Assembly (NCBI GenBank): GCA_037043455.1
Contig: JAWPHD010001429.1
Location: 186,001-250,000, forward strand
Length of the DNA: 64,000 nt
Origin: Cyrtodaria siliqua
Lineage: Eukaryota; Mollusca; Bivalvia; Adapedonta; Hiatellidae
Direction: 5' to 3'
Shown here one piece after another: positions 1-13,500 of this stretch (positions within the stretch are counted from its first letter, which is position 1; the number at the start of each line of letters is the position of its first letter). The notes beneath the pieces were generated by a model. That model had not been told where the DNA came from, ran no database searches, and saw nothing but the letters and a program-made list of their open reading frames with translations. The position numbers and the translations under genes are program-made.

Positions 1-860
1 AATCTACTTTTAGCTGTGGTGGCCATCTTGAATTTCTGGCCGATCTGAAATTTTGCTAGGATCAATTAGACATCAAGAGCAACATTCCTGTGAAGTTTCA
101 TGAAAATCCGTCAAGTAGTTTCAGACGAGTAGTCGCTACAAGTTTTCAATATATAACTCTATGTAAACAAAGATGGCCATGTTTAACGTCGAATCAAAAT
201 AATGTTCGACTCGGATAACCATCATGTCATGCTGATCATTTTAGAAAAAGTCCCATATCAATATCTCTTATAGTTTTCAAGAAGTAGTCGCTACAAACTT
301 ATTTTTTAAAAATCTATTTTTAGCCGTGGCGGCCATCTTGAATTTCCGGCCGACCTGAAATTTTGCTAGGATCAATTAGACATCAAGAGCAACATTCCTG
401 TGAAGTTTCATGAAAATCCGTCAAGTAGTTTCAGAGGAGTAGTCGCTACAAGTTTTCATTATATAACTCTATGTAAACAAAGATGGCCGCTGGCAGCCAT
501 GTTTAACGTCGAATCAAAACGATTTTCGACAAGGACCAACATCATGTCATGCTGATCATTTTAGAAAAAGTCCCATAGCAATATCCCTTAGAGTTTTCAA
601 GAAGTAGTCGCTACAAACTTGTTTTTTAAAAACCTATTTTTAGATTTGGCGGCCATCTTGGATTTCACATCTACATGAATTTTTGCTAGGATCAACTAGA
701 CTTCATGGGCAACATTTCTGTAAAGTTTCATGAAAATCCATTCAGTAGTTTCAGAGGAGTAGTCGCTACAAAAAAAAAGTTAACGGACGGACAGACGGAC
801 GGACGACGGACACCGCACCACGGCATAAGCTCTGCTGATCTCTGATCAGTAGAGCTAAAA
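1..860. repeat. 320-bp satellite-like array, terminal part with ACGG-rich end
   Basis: Direct repeats with a period of about 320 bp; GAAGTAGTCGCTACAAACTT recurs at 281 and 601. Each unit has two related halves marked by AGTAGTCGCTACAA and GATGGCC/GGCCATC blocks. The array ends at about 775-860 in (GGACGGAC)n and a conserved end GCTGATCTCTGATCAGTAGAGC. It begins before the window. Confidence 0.85.
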
Positions 861-1422
861 ATTAACAATAGAGGACGCGCAACATTTTCATTTGTCAACT
901 ATAGTAATGTCTGTGATAAATACAGTGCTGGGTATCGCATCCAAAAAAAATGCGATACAAGAGACTGTATCACGATATGTATCATAATATATTGTCTTGT
1001 ACAATTGTTTGATAATTTCAATAGACTTTTCCGATTTCCTGGTGTACTTCGATGCAGATGACATAATGTGATGCAATGTTGGTTGTGCTTGTGAATGAGA
1101 AACATTACACACGGCAGTTCCGATGCTGACAATGTCTACTTTCTGTTTTGAATTTGTATTCAGCGTCCAGTTATGTCTTCGCAAGGAGTTACCAAATGTG
1201 TTGTGCTGCCAGAGCAATTACAAAATGCAACACTGCCTACATCTACTATTGTATCACTCTTTTAAGCCCAAAGTGATTCCAACCAAAATTGTAAATAAAT
1301 ATATGCAAGCAGATTTTAAGTCAAAACGATACTGGATTAATAAACGGAGAGGCTAATTTTAATGCTTGATAACGACTTCAAGACTGCCATGTGACCCTTT
1401 CAATACAATGACAAAAGGATAC
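860..1422. other. No gene recognised (KTI12 intron 7 or downstream)
   Basis: Between the satellite end and KTI12 exon 7. A minus-strand open frame (888-1217) was compared with the expected KTI12 C-terminus and does not match. Nothing else is supported. Confidence 0.4.
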
Positions 1423-1554
1423 TTTATCCGTGGCCCCGGGTATGCCAATCTGATCCCCGGGGACACTGGTCTTCTGCCCCTCCATTATCACCCCCAGGAT
1501 GTCCTTCGTTATTTTGTCTAACTCGTACAAGAAGTTGGTGGACGATAATGGTTG
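1423..1554 (-). CDS. KTI12: KTI12 exon 7 (last exon visible)
   Basis: 132 nt from acceptor TTTCAG. It encodes QPLSSTNFLYELDKIT, then an EGQKTSVPGDQI segment, then PGATDK, matching the family's tRNA-binding C-terminal region. The donor is taken as GTATCC after GATAAA. Reading on instead gives a stop after about 15 unrelated residues, so a further exon outside the window is more likely. The exact 3' border is uncertain. Confidence 0.85.
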
Positions 1555-4500
1555 CTGAAAATAGAAACAGTGACCTTGAAATGACAAATTTCAGAAATCA
1601 ACATGTAATTCCGTTTCTGTTGCTGTGAAAAACAGTTACGAAATGTAAAATGACACAAGTGTGGACATTGTTGTGATAATTAACCACGACAATTATTAAA
1701 AGCAATACAGCAAAACAAAGTTTAACAAGAGGTCAATGACCGCTCTACTGATCGATTTTGATTTCAGGAAGTAGTCGCTACAAACTTTTTTTATCTATTT
1801 TTAGCTGTGGTGGCCATCTTGAATTTCCGGTCGACCTGAAATTTAGCTAGGATCAATTAGACATCAAGAGCAACATTCCTGTGAAGTTTCATGAAAATCC
1901 GTCAAGTAGTTTCAGAGGAGTAGTCGCTACAAGTTTTCATTATATAACTCTATGTAATCAAAGATGGCCACTGACAGCCATGTTTAACATTGAATCAAAA
2001 TAATGTTTGACTCAGATAACCATCATGTCATGCTGATCATTTTAGAAAAAGTCCCATATCAATATCTCTTATAGTTTTCAAGAAGTAGTCGCTACAAACT
2101 TATTTTTTAAAAATCTATTTTTAACTGTGGCGGCCATCTTGAATTTCCGGCCGACCTGAAATTTTTCTAGGCATCAAGAGCAACATTCCTGTGAAGTTTC
2201 ATGAACATCCGTCAAGTAGTTTCAGAGGAGTAGTCGCTACAAGTTTTTACTATATAACTCTATGTAACCAAAGATGGCCACTGGCAGCCATGTTTAACGT
2301 CGAATCAAAATAATTTTCCACAAGGATCTACATCATGTCATGCTGATCATTTTAGAAAAAGTCCCATATCAATATCACTTATAGTTTTCAAGAACTAGTC
2401 GCTACAAACTTATTTTTTAAAAATCTATTTTTAGCTGTGACGGCCATCTTGAATTTCCGGCCGACCTGAAATTTTTCTAGGATCAATTAGACATCAAGAG
2501 CAACATTCCTGTAACGTTTCATGACAATCCGCCAAGTAGTTTCAGAGGAGTAGTCGCTACAAGTTTTTACTATATAACTCTATGTAAACAAAGATGGCCG
2601 CTGGCAGCCATGTTTAACGTCGAATCAAAACGATTTTCGACAAGGATCAACATCATGTCATGCTGATCATTTTAGAAAAAGTCCCATATCAATATCACTT
2701 ATAGTTTTCAAGAAGTAGTCGCTACAAACTTGTATTTTGAAAATCTATTTTTAGCCATGGCGGCCATCTTGAATTTCCGGCCGACCTGAAATTTTGCTAG
2801 GATCAATAAGACATCAAGAGCAACATTTTTGTGAAGTTTCATGAAAATCCGTCAAGTAGTTTCAGAGAAGTAGTCGCTACAAGTTTTCATTATATAACTC
2901 TATGTAAACAAAGATGGCCGCTGGCAGCCACGTTTAACGTCGAATCAAAACGATTTTTGATAAGGACCAACATCATGTCATGCTGATCATTTTAGAAAAA
3001 GTCCCATATCAATATCACTTATAGTTTTCAAGAAGTAGTCGCTACAAACTTGCATGAAAATCTATTTTTAGCCATGGCGGCCATCTTGAATTTCCGGCCG
3101 ACCTGAAATTTTGCTAGGATCAATAAGTTATCAAGAGCAACATTTCTGTGAAGTTTCATGAAAATCCGTCGAGTAGTTTCAGAGGAGTAGTCGCTACAAG
3201 TTTTCATTATATAACTCTATGTAAACAAAGATGGCCACTGGCAGCCATGTTTAATGTCGAATCAAAATAATGTTCGACTCCGATCATTTTAGAAAAAGTC
3301 CCATATCAATATCACTTATAGTTTTCAAGAAGTAGTCGCTACAAACTTGTATTTTGAAAATCTATTTTTAGCCATGGCGGCCATCTTGAATTTCCGGCCG
3401 ACCTGAAATTTTGCTAGAATCAATTAGACATCAAGAGCAACATTTTTGTGAAGGTTCATGAAAATCCGTCAAGTAGTTTCAGAGGAGTAGTCGCTACAAG
3501 TTTTCATTATATAACTCTATGTAAACAAAGATGGCCACTGGCAGCCATGTTTAATGTCGAATCAAAATAATGTTCGACTCGGATAACCATCATGTCATGC
3601 TGATCATTTTAGAAAAAGTCCCATATCAATATCACTTATAGTTTTCAAGAAGTAGTCGCTACAAACTTATTTTTTAAAAATTTATTTTTAGCCGTGACGG
3701 CCATCTTGAATTTCCGGCCGACCTGAAATTTTGCTAGGATCAATTAGACATCAAGAGCAACATTCCTGTGAAGTTTCATGAAAATCCGTCAAGTAGTTTC
3801 AGAGGAGTAGTCGCTACAAGTTTTCAATATATAACTCTATGTAAACAAAGTTGGCCGCTGGCAGCCATGTTTATTGTCAAATCAAAACGATTTTCGACAA
3901 GGACCAACATCATGTCATGCTGATCATTTTAGAAAAAGTCCCATATCAATATCACTTATAGTTTTCAAGAAGTAGTGTAAAATTGCACATGTGAAGACTC
4001 TATTGTACACTCCATCGAGATATAGCAAATTAACACCTGCTATTAAAGACATTTTCTATAGTTTTTTCTGCATAACAGATTTTCTTTAAACTTTTTGTAC
4101 AGTAAGTCTGTTATATATATAGACAGAAAAGGCAAAAATAATGGTAGGTCACCATGCTTGTTAAAATTTTAAAAAATAATTTGTAATGCCACCGTCATGT
4201 CAATCTGTCCAAAAAGTTGAACAAGTCCATAAAATAGCTAAATAAGATATTTTTGAAGTCTAATAATTTATTCATTGGTCACAATTCTGCTAAAATTGTA
4301 TTAAAGTAAAGAACATTTAATTACAATAACATTTAAAGCTCATCTTTATGTAAAACCTATATTTTTTTACAAAATCTGTTGAGACCATTACCACAATTTA
4401 TGCACAAATTAGCCCATAATGATACAATTTCCTTTTTTTTGTGTATGTTCCCAATAACAGATTTTTTTTTAAACTTTCTAAGCACATAATTTAACATACA

Positions 4501-7500
4501 TGTATATAAAAACAAAATGTGCAATAAAAATGATAGGTCCCCATGCTTGTTTAGAAAAAGAATTTGAAACCCTACCCCTATGCTAATAGGCCAAGTTTTG
4601 TATGAAATTATATAGAAATGGTATATTTTCCTTTTTGTTATGTTCCTAATAACAGAATTTGTTCAAACTTCCTAGGCACTTATTTGAACATATATTTAGA
4701 CAATATATTCAATTAAATTTATAGGTCACCGAGCATATTGAGATTTAATATTGGTTTTTGGAACCGTACCATTATGCTTAAATTTTTTAATTTTGTTGGA
4801 ATTTTTTACAAAATGCTATATTTTCCCCTTTTTTATGTATCTAATAATAGGCCTTTATTTAAATAAAGACAATAAAAAAATTAAAAAAAAAAAATTAAAG
4901 GAAATTTTAGGAAAATCCATACAATAGTTTTAGAAGCGAAGTCGCCCAAAAAAGCTGCGCATGGAAAACTACAGCAAATGCCTTTAATTTAAAAAGTAAC
5001 ATTGTCGAATAAATTCCATAAATTAACATGTACTTTGACAACGGTTCTGTTGCTATGCAAATCTATCTTGTGAAAGACAGTTATGAAGTGTACATCAAAA
5101 TGATATTGCTATACTCTGAAACTTATACATTCAATTTCTATCACGATATACGTAACTATACAATCCTCTGTGCTTTTTATTCACGATAAGCATACAGCAA
5201 AGGCTTATATACAGAAGCTGTGAGAAATTAAGAATGGTTTTATATTCTGTACCGACCACAGAGCTGTGAATCCTCGGTTATGTCGAGTATGTGGCAACAC
5301 TTCAGCTTGTACTTTCGGAGGAGTTTTCAACAATTAAACTGAATGTTGTTTAACGGCTCATCAACACAGTATAGGTTATTTAGAGCCCCCCCCACCCCAC
5401 ACCCCCAGAGAGGGGAAGGATACATAGGACTCCGGGAACCTAATCGTACTCTTATTATCAAATAGATTTCTATGGTTCTTTAACATGCTCGGAGGATAGA
5501 CCGATACACGGGACCGCCCGGTTTACGTCCCCATCCGAAGGACGAGGCTAAGGGAAAGTGTCTTGTCCAAGAACACACTGATGAAACTCAGTTTTCAACA
5601 TACAAAACCTTTAATACCACATGTCCATGTATAAGACCCCCCACAGAGAAGGAAATCATGCCAATCTATGTGTTTTTGTAACTCCCATATATTTTCCATC
5701 TCAAAATATCTCGCGAGACTCCTAATTTTTAAACTTAACTCCGCCCAACTCATGAATACAACACACACAAAAAAACTTCAAAGATAACCGGAAGTTGTCA
5801 GTTGCATATTCATGAGTTGGGAGGAGTTTCAATTAATTCTCACAGCTACAGCTTACAGGTAATGTGGAGGCGTTTGGTGGCGGAGCTTTTCTGTTTAATA
5901 GGGCATCAGAAATGGCCTTTATTGGCAGGGGGTCATCTTGTTGGATGACAAACAGCGGGCTGTCCCATCTGTTGTTGGCACGAGGCTCCTCAAATCTCAT
6001 CACCAACCCATTGAATCTGAAATGATCATGTAAGATGAGGGCAGGAAAATTTGTTTCTGGGTTATCCTACATAATATTTGAATGGTCAAACTGATAAAGA
6101 ATTTATCTGAATTTATCTAATTTCTAAACGTCCTGCATAAATGAGCACTCATCATGGTGCGTGGTAAAACTAGTTACAAATAAGGGCGGATGTGGTAAAA
6201 GTATTAAAGGGACACTTGGCAGTCTTGATGTTCATCAAGCACTAAAAAAATTAAGGTCTCGGATGATTAATCGTGTATCATTTTAACTTTAAACCTGCTA
6301 GAATACAACTAAAATAAAATTGTGTTTATTTCTTCTTTTCCACCACAGGTTTAGCTAGAACGATCACATAAAGTTATGATACCCTTGCTGAAATTCTAAG
6401 TCATACAAAGGACAGTAATTCTGTAATAAATCGGGTAACCAACAATGGGTGATGTAGAGGGACATAAGGTCATTAGTTGTTATGTGTATATGAAGTTTAT
6501 GAACGACCCATTCAAAACTGTTTGAGGAATGCAAGTAATAATAATGTGTTACGCGACGTCACGTGATGGGACAAGAATGTGTTTTGCGACGAGACGCAAT
6601 GCAGCAGGATGTTTAATGGTTACGGATTCCTATATAGCCCCATTTCACTTTGTGAAAGCGGTGGTATAAATATATTATTGGGGCAGTATAATCAACAGTT
6701 GGTTATATGCAGAAACAATTTGCTTTATACTATTCTTATAAGTGTGATTGGGGTATGGGGTGTGTGGTGGGGGGCTTATAGATACAGACCCAGTTGCGTT
6801 CAAGTACCCCAAAAATGCATTCCGTTTGCATTTTGTTTGCGCTCCGTTTGCATTCCGTTTGCATTTCATTTTAATGAATCATTTGCATTTTTGAATGCCT
6901 TCAGCGTTTATAAACGAAACTAAGGTTCATTTAAATGCACGGAACGAACGCATCATAAGGTGTGCATTTAAATGCACAAACGGAGAAAATGTATTTGCGT
7001 TCGTTAGTTCAGCGTTTACCAATCACAACATTTCTGACGATTAATCTACGCATGATATCCAGTCATGCGATTCTTACCATGAGTTGGCGACTAATATTTG
7101 TGATCATATTGAAAAATGTGTCCTTTGGTTGACATTATTTGGTGGTACACATTGATGATTATTCTGTTTCTTCCGGGTTTATGTTATTTTCATCAAAATT
7201 TTAATACTTAACACTATATAAAAATATGGCGTCTGATTTTACCAACATTATTTCAGTTTTATATTGAAATAATATAAAGTTTGTCATACACAATAAATAC
7301 ATTTCCTATTTTAAATCAGAAAAAATGAAAGTGTGTAATCGTGCTTAAAAAACACCATTTACACAGTGTATTTCTTTATATTAAAATACTGCAAAACGAC
7401 TTGGGTGTGCAAATATGCAAACAGGGTGTGCAAAATAATTTGCTAACACATGCAAAGAGCCAATTTGCCCCAAGTGGGTGTCTCTGGTGCAGATTATTTT

Positions 7501-10500
7501 TACAGAAAAGGGTACATCTTAGATCATCTTCCTAATATAACTGTAAACAAACAATAACAATATTGAGTAAGAGTTTGGAAGTATTGTCAAGCAAAAAAAG
7601 TTTTAGTTTTACCCCACCAACTCCACCAAATATTGGCCGCAATTTTTCAAAAATGACCGTGCAAAAAGACGGCTGCACGGTTGGCTGGCTAAAACACCGG
7701 TTGCTGCTGGGATACCTACTTCAACATTTTGTAGAAGATAGAGTTTTGGCAGTTCCGACATTTTTCATCTGATTTTACCTAGGCAAAATTTAGCATTTTA
7801 AAATAATTCATGAAGATTTCAGAAGAACTTTCAAAATATTAAATAGTCGTTTATCACTCGGTTTTGATATTTTTTTCATAATTTTTCAGAATACTCAATA
7901 ATAAAGCGTGTTTGAAATAGGACTATATTTACTTTAATAGTGTACAATATCTACTTTTATCACATAACGTCCCTTGTTAGCAGTATCGAACACCCATTAA
8001 GTATTCTATTGTATGACACACGTGTTATACAACCTGGAACGATTTTGATTGGTTGAGTTAAACCTGTAACACTACACAAGTTTATTAACTGAAACTATTT
8101 TATTTATTACAAATTCACCCAGATCTGAGTCATAAACTTATTATTTGTGACAGGTTATAAGAATAATGTACGTTATACAAAACATTGTTGTTGGTTTGTT
8201 TAAAAGTTGGCGTAAACTGCTATTTTGTAAAGAGGTAAAACTCTTTTGTACGCAACGTTATGTGTGAGACGCGACGTTACAACGTCACATATTTTATGAC
8301 GTTTTGGCGCTCAAGTGTATCTGACGTCAGGGCGGTTCTATGTCCATCTGAATTAATTTTTACTAATTTGATTGCAATGTTATATGATAAAAAAGATCTT
8401 AAACTCGTTCCCATTCCATATAAGATTTATGAAACTCGTTATGAATTATTTTTAATTTTAACTCGCCAAAAGCATTAAAATAATTCTTAACTCGTTTCAT
8501 AAATCTTATATGAAATGGGAACTCGTTTAAGATCCTCTATCTGTTGAGGTCAATGGTTAAAACTAGTCATCCAAAAGAATGACTATTGACCCGAAGCAGT
8601 GAACTATTGACCGAGATGCAGTCGAGGCCAATTGTTCACTGCGATTGACCCGAAGCAGTGAACTATTGACCGAGATGCAGTTGAGGTCACTAGTTCACTG
8701 CTGAGGGTCAATAGTCATTCCCGAGGATGAATAGTTTTAACCGTTGACAGAAAAATGTGTCAAGATAAGTAATTTAATTTTAATTTTAATATGTTTTCTT
8801 TAACAATATGAATAAACAAAATAAAATATATATATATTTTTATCATATTTATCACGGATTTATTACTTGGTAAACTTGAACAAAGTTCAAGGAACACTGT
8901 CTGTAACTTTTAGCTTATAAAACTCAAAATAATTAGGTTGACAAATATTACACATCAACAATTATTGAATATTTAGTAAATAAAAACAAGATAGATTGAT
9001 GAAGTCAAGTCAAGTAGTTCATACTAATGACTTTCACGTGACAGCTTTTCAGCCAATAAAAAATACGTACATAAAATGATATATAATAACTGTAATTATT
9101 TTACAGTAAGTTTTATCCTGACAACAGTTAGTTTAATCGCGACAACACTTAGTTTTATCCTGACAACAGTTAGTTTTATCCTGACAATATCCTGACAACA
9201 GTTAGTTTTATCCTGACAACAGTTAGTTTTATCCTGACAACAGTTAGTTAGTTTTATCCTGACAACAGTTAGTTTTATCCTGACAACAGTTAGTTTTATC
9301 CTGACAATATCCTGACAACAGTTAGTTTTATCCTGACAACAGTAAGTTTTATCCTGACAACAGTAAGTTTTATCCTGACAACAGTTAATTTTATCCTGAC
9401 AACAGTTAGTTTTATCCTGACAACAGTAAGTTTTATCCTGACAACAGTAAGTTTTATCCTGACAACGGTTAGTTTTATCCTGACAACAGTTAGTTTTATC
9501 CTGACAACAGTAAGTTTTATCCTGACAACAGTAAGTTTTATCCTGACAAGAGTAGGTGATATATTGAATGTTACGTGTCCCTTCAATACAGACTGGATGG
9601 TGTTCCACGAAACATGTGTGTCGCCTGCCGTGTGCTTATTTCAGCTTGGTCAAGTTTTATGAAAAGGGATATAACTCTGCCAAAATGGAAGTCAGAGTTA
9701 TTGTTCATGTGTAACAAAATTCAATGGGTTTAGATGAAGATGTGTTTGAAGTTCATGAACAGAAGTCCAATACTTTTCAAGTTATGGCCAAGGTTAGGTT
9801 GCAGGTTAAAGTGTGACTGACGACGATGAAGGACGATGGCGGATGGACGGACAACGGATAAAGTGATCCCTAATTGCAGGTGATACAAAACGTCATAGAC
9901 AAATTTTAACTTAATAATTCTAAAATCTTATTCTGATGGACAATCACTGGTTGACAGCTATGTATGCACATATGATGTCACGCGATGTCATATGATGTCA
10001 CGTGATGTCATGCTTTTTTTACTAACACCTCAGTGACCTTGTCAGCTCAGTGGTTAAGGCCTTCTTTCACTCCCTGACGGAGGCATGTCTGATGGGAAAC
10101 TTCACCCTCATCTCCCTCCGAGGTTGCTGTCCCAGTATAACTTATACGATGTGTTACTGGGACATTCATTACTTACATCTCCGTAGTATATTGTTCCGAC
10201 TCCTCCCTTGCTGCGTTCCACTCGGCCGCTACTTTTGCATTTGTATCACAGAATATCTGGGGGGAAAAAAATACTGAATACGGTGTGTGTTATGTATAAA
10301 TGATGTTATATAGGATGTAAACAGTCCTTTAACCAGTGTAGAGGACCGTGGCGATGCAGTGAATACCACATTCTACTCTGCACCGGGAGATTACGTGTTC
10401 GAGCCTCAGTGGTGTTACCTCGGTGTCTCCTAACACAAGGTACTTCCCCTGGTCTCATGTCGGAATGAGATTTAAACCGGGCGGTCCCATTTATCAGCGT

Positions 10501-13500
10501 CTATCCTATGGTGTTAAACAGAGTATAAGAATCTTTCATGGGTATAAGCTTTTTATCGGAACCGAGATTCTGCCGAGGTTTTGATTAAAACAGTTATACC
10601 CCCTATCTGAATCGGATGCTAGAGTTGGGTACCACGAAAAAATAAAGTACCATAGTATTTTAGCGAATACCGCGGTACGTACCACGGTATACCTTGTAAG
10701 CTTTGTAGTTGAAAACTTGATTTAAGACATTGCAGGACAAGATCAAAATTTCACGAGGCTCATGGCTTCCTAACCATAATAACAAGAATTCGACACTAAT
10801 TATTTAGGTAGGAAGCCTCAATGACTTCCTGTTTTTGAAAACTGGTGGTCCTTCTGGCTTATAGGTCCTTCTCATTTATTGTTACATGTTCTACTATGTG
10901 CTCATCATCATCAGCATGAGTTGTTCTGCTTCTAACTTCTCAGCTCCCATAAACATAATAATTTTGACAATGTGTAGGCAGTTGTATAAAGCCTCATTGG
11001 TCATTACAAAAAAATTACCAGAGATCTAGACCAAATCTAACCTCAGGGTACTTTTTTTGTACACCTTTGGTTAAAAACCAAGAGATTAAACAAAATATGC
11101 AAAATATCAGAGCAGATGTAGTTTCAAATAAGATTTTATAAATATTTATTATTATATAAATGATTTATTAATGGTGGTGGCATGATTTTGTTGTCTAAAT
11201 GTCTTTCGATTTAGATTTCAGTACAAAACATGCAATTTTTATCAATTTTTATCAAAATAAAAGGTGTTTATTCATGCGTTTAAATGTGTTATATTAGCTG
11301 TGAACATGTAAGAAAATTTAAGTAACAAATCATTACCGCCCGAGCTAAATACCGATGTTCATCAGTATACCGGTGATACCATGATACCGGTAATACCACG
11401 CACCTCTAACAGACATCCATGAATGATTGCTTTTCTTGCATATCATTTACATTTCGCGCGTTGACGTCACCAACTACCAACGTTCTGTTTTCCGTCATCC
11501 ATGTAAAATGCAGATAACCATATCCGGTATGCAAGAAGAATCTATTCTTGCATACCAGATAAGGCTATCCACATTTTACATGGGGGATGGAAAGTCTAAT
11601 CTTTATGGGTAAAGATAAAAGTCACGCACGCACCAACATCCGGTATGCAGGAAAACATGCAAAAATGTTAGCAGCTGGCGGTGTCAGTGCACAACATGTC
11701 CCTGATATGCAAGGGTATTCGGTTCAGTTATTGAATTCCAACCCTTGGTATAAGTGTTTTAATCGGAACCTTGGCAGAGCCTCGGTTCCGATAAAAAACA
11801 CTTATACCTCAGGTTGGAATTACCTATCTTCACCGGATACCCATGAAAGATTCTTATATTCCATATTAAGAGGAGGGCACGTTTCCCGGATTCCTATTTA
11901 TCCTTCCCTTCTCTCTGAGGCGGCTCTAAATATGTATGTATGCATGTATGGGGTTTAAAGTCGTTTTCAACAATCTCCGAGTTCTATCGAGATGGTGTCT
12001 ACTTGCAGCAATGAGCTCAATTCTCGATTTTATAGTGCAGCAACACTAGTACCATGACCTAGACCCATGACATGATACCCCACCCTGTCACATTATATCG
12101 ACACCAAGCCGACCAGTCCTAGAACTACCCTTTATATACTGTACGTCAAGCAAGGGAGCTACTAGTATAATTTAAACCTCAACAACGAGTTGATGAGTCG
12201 TCATGAACAACAGTTCAATTGCTGAAATGAACTCTTACCACACACTGTGTTGTCTGGCACTCTTTGGTTACACAGTACAGTTCATAACGGAATCCTGCAA
12301 AGTAGAAAATACACATTCAGTCAAAGCTGAATCAATAGTACACCTGTGTTTAAAGGCCACGCTATCTGGAATCTTGTAAAGCTTAGTATGTAAGGACTTA
12401 TTTTAGAGGTCACCTGCATTTAGATGACAACTGTACTTTTTATGTAAATCTTTATTCAGAGGTCAGCTTTATTTAGCGATTTATTCCTGTATTTAGAGAT
12501 CTTCCTTATTTAGATGTCACCTGTATTACGAGATCACCTGTATTAAGAGATCACCTGTATTTAGATGTCACCTGTATTTAGACATTGTCTGTATTTAGAC
12601 ATTGTCTGTATTTAGACGTCACCTGTATTTAGACATGGTCTGTATTTAGACGTGGTCTGTATTTAGATGTGGTCTGTATTTAGATGTGGTCTGTATTTAG
12701 ACGTGGTCTGTATTTAGATGTGGTCTGTATTTAGATGTCGTCTGTATTTAGACTTCACCTGTATTTAGATGTCACCTGTATTTAGACGTGGTCTGCATTT
12801 AGATGTGGTCTGTATTTAGATGTGGTATGTATTTAGACGTGGTCTGTATTTAGATGTGGTCTGTATTTAGATGTGGTCTGTATTTAGACTTCACCTGTAT
12901 TTAGATGTCACCTGTATTTAGACGTGGTCTGTATTTAGACATGGTCTGTATTTTACTTGGTCTGTATTTAGATGTGGTCTGTATTTAGATGTGGTCTGTA
13001 TTTAGACATGGTCTGTATTTAGATGTGGTCTGTATTGAGATGTGGTCTGTATTTAAACGTGGTCTGTTTTTAGACGAGGTCTGTATTTAGACGTGGTCTG
13101 TATTTAGATAAGGACTGTATTTAGATGAGGTCTGTATTTAGACGTGGTCTGTTTTTAGATGTCAATATATTTGGAACCCAATTATTCTCATTCAATACAA
13201 ACTTAAACAAAGAGGTTACCTGACCAAATCTGAAGGCTACTATTTTTCTTGGCACATAAAACAAGTCTATGACAAGAGAATCTCCCAGAAGAATGTCATA
13301 TATATATCATGTATATGAAAAGCAAACGGTCTTCATTTTCAAGCTGTGAATATATATGACAGTAATTTTACACAGGACCTGGTATGTCAAGATGCCTTCA
13401 TACGTTTCTGGCATTGTTATTCTCATCGTCGGATATCCACGTGTGACATTACGTTATACTCCATCATACCAACAGGGTCCGACAAATACCATGCCAGGTG

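Noticed and set aside
888..1217. Candidate last exon of KTI12
   Set aside because: Lacks the expected LRRQFI-YTK type C-terminal sequence and no phase-matched acceptor was found.
1378..1422. Read-through of KTI12 exon 7 to a stop, making it the terminal exon
   Set aside because: The extra residues do not resemble the KTI12 C-terminus, and a GT donor sits exactly where family similarity ends. It remains possible but less likely.
9096..9608. Cys-rich repeat protein (CCQDKTY)
   Set aside because: Translation of a 21-bp minisatellite; the same array gives a second open frame and lies in an intron.
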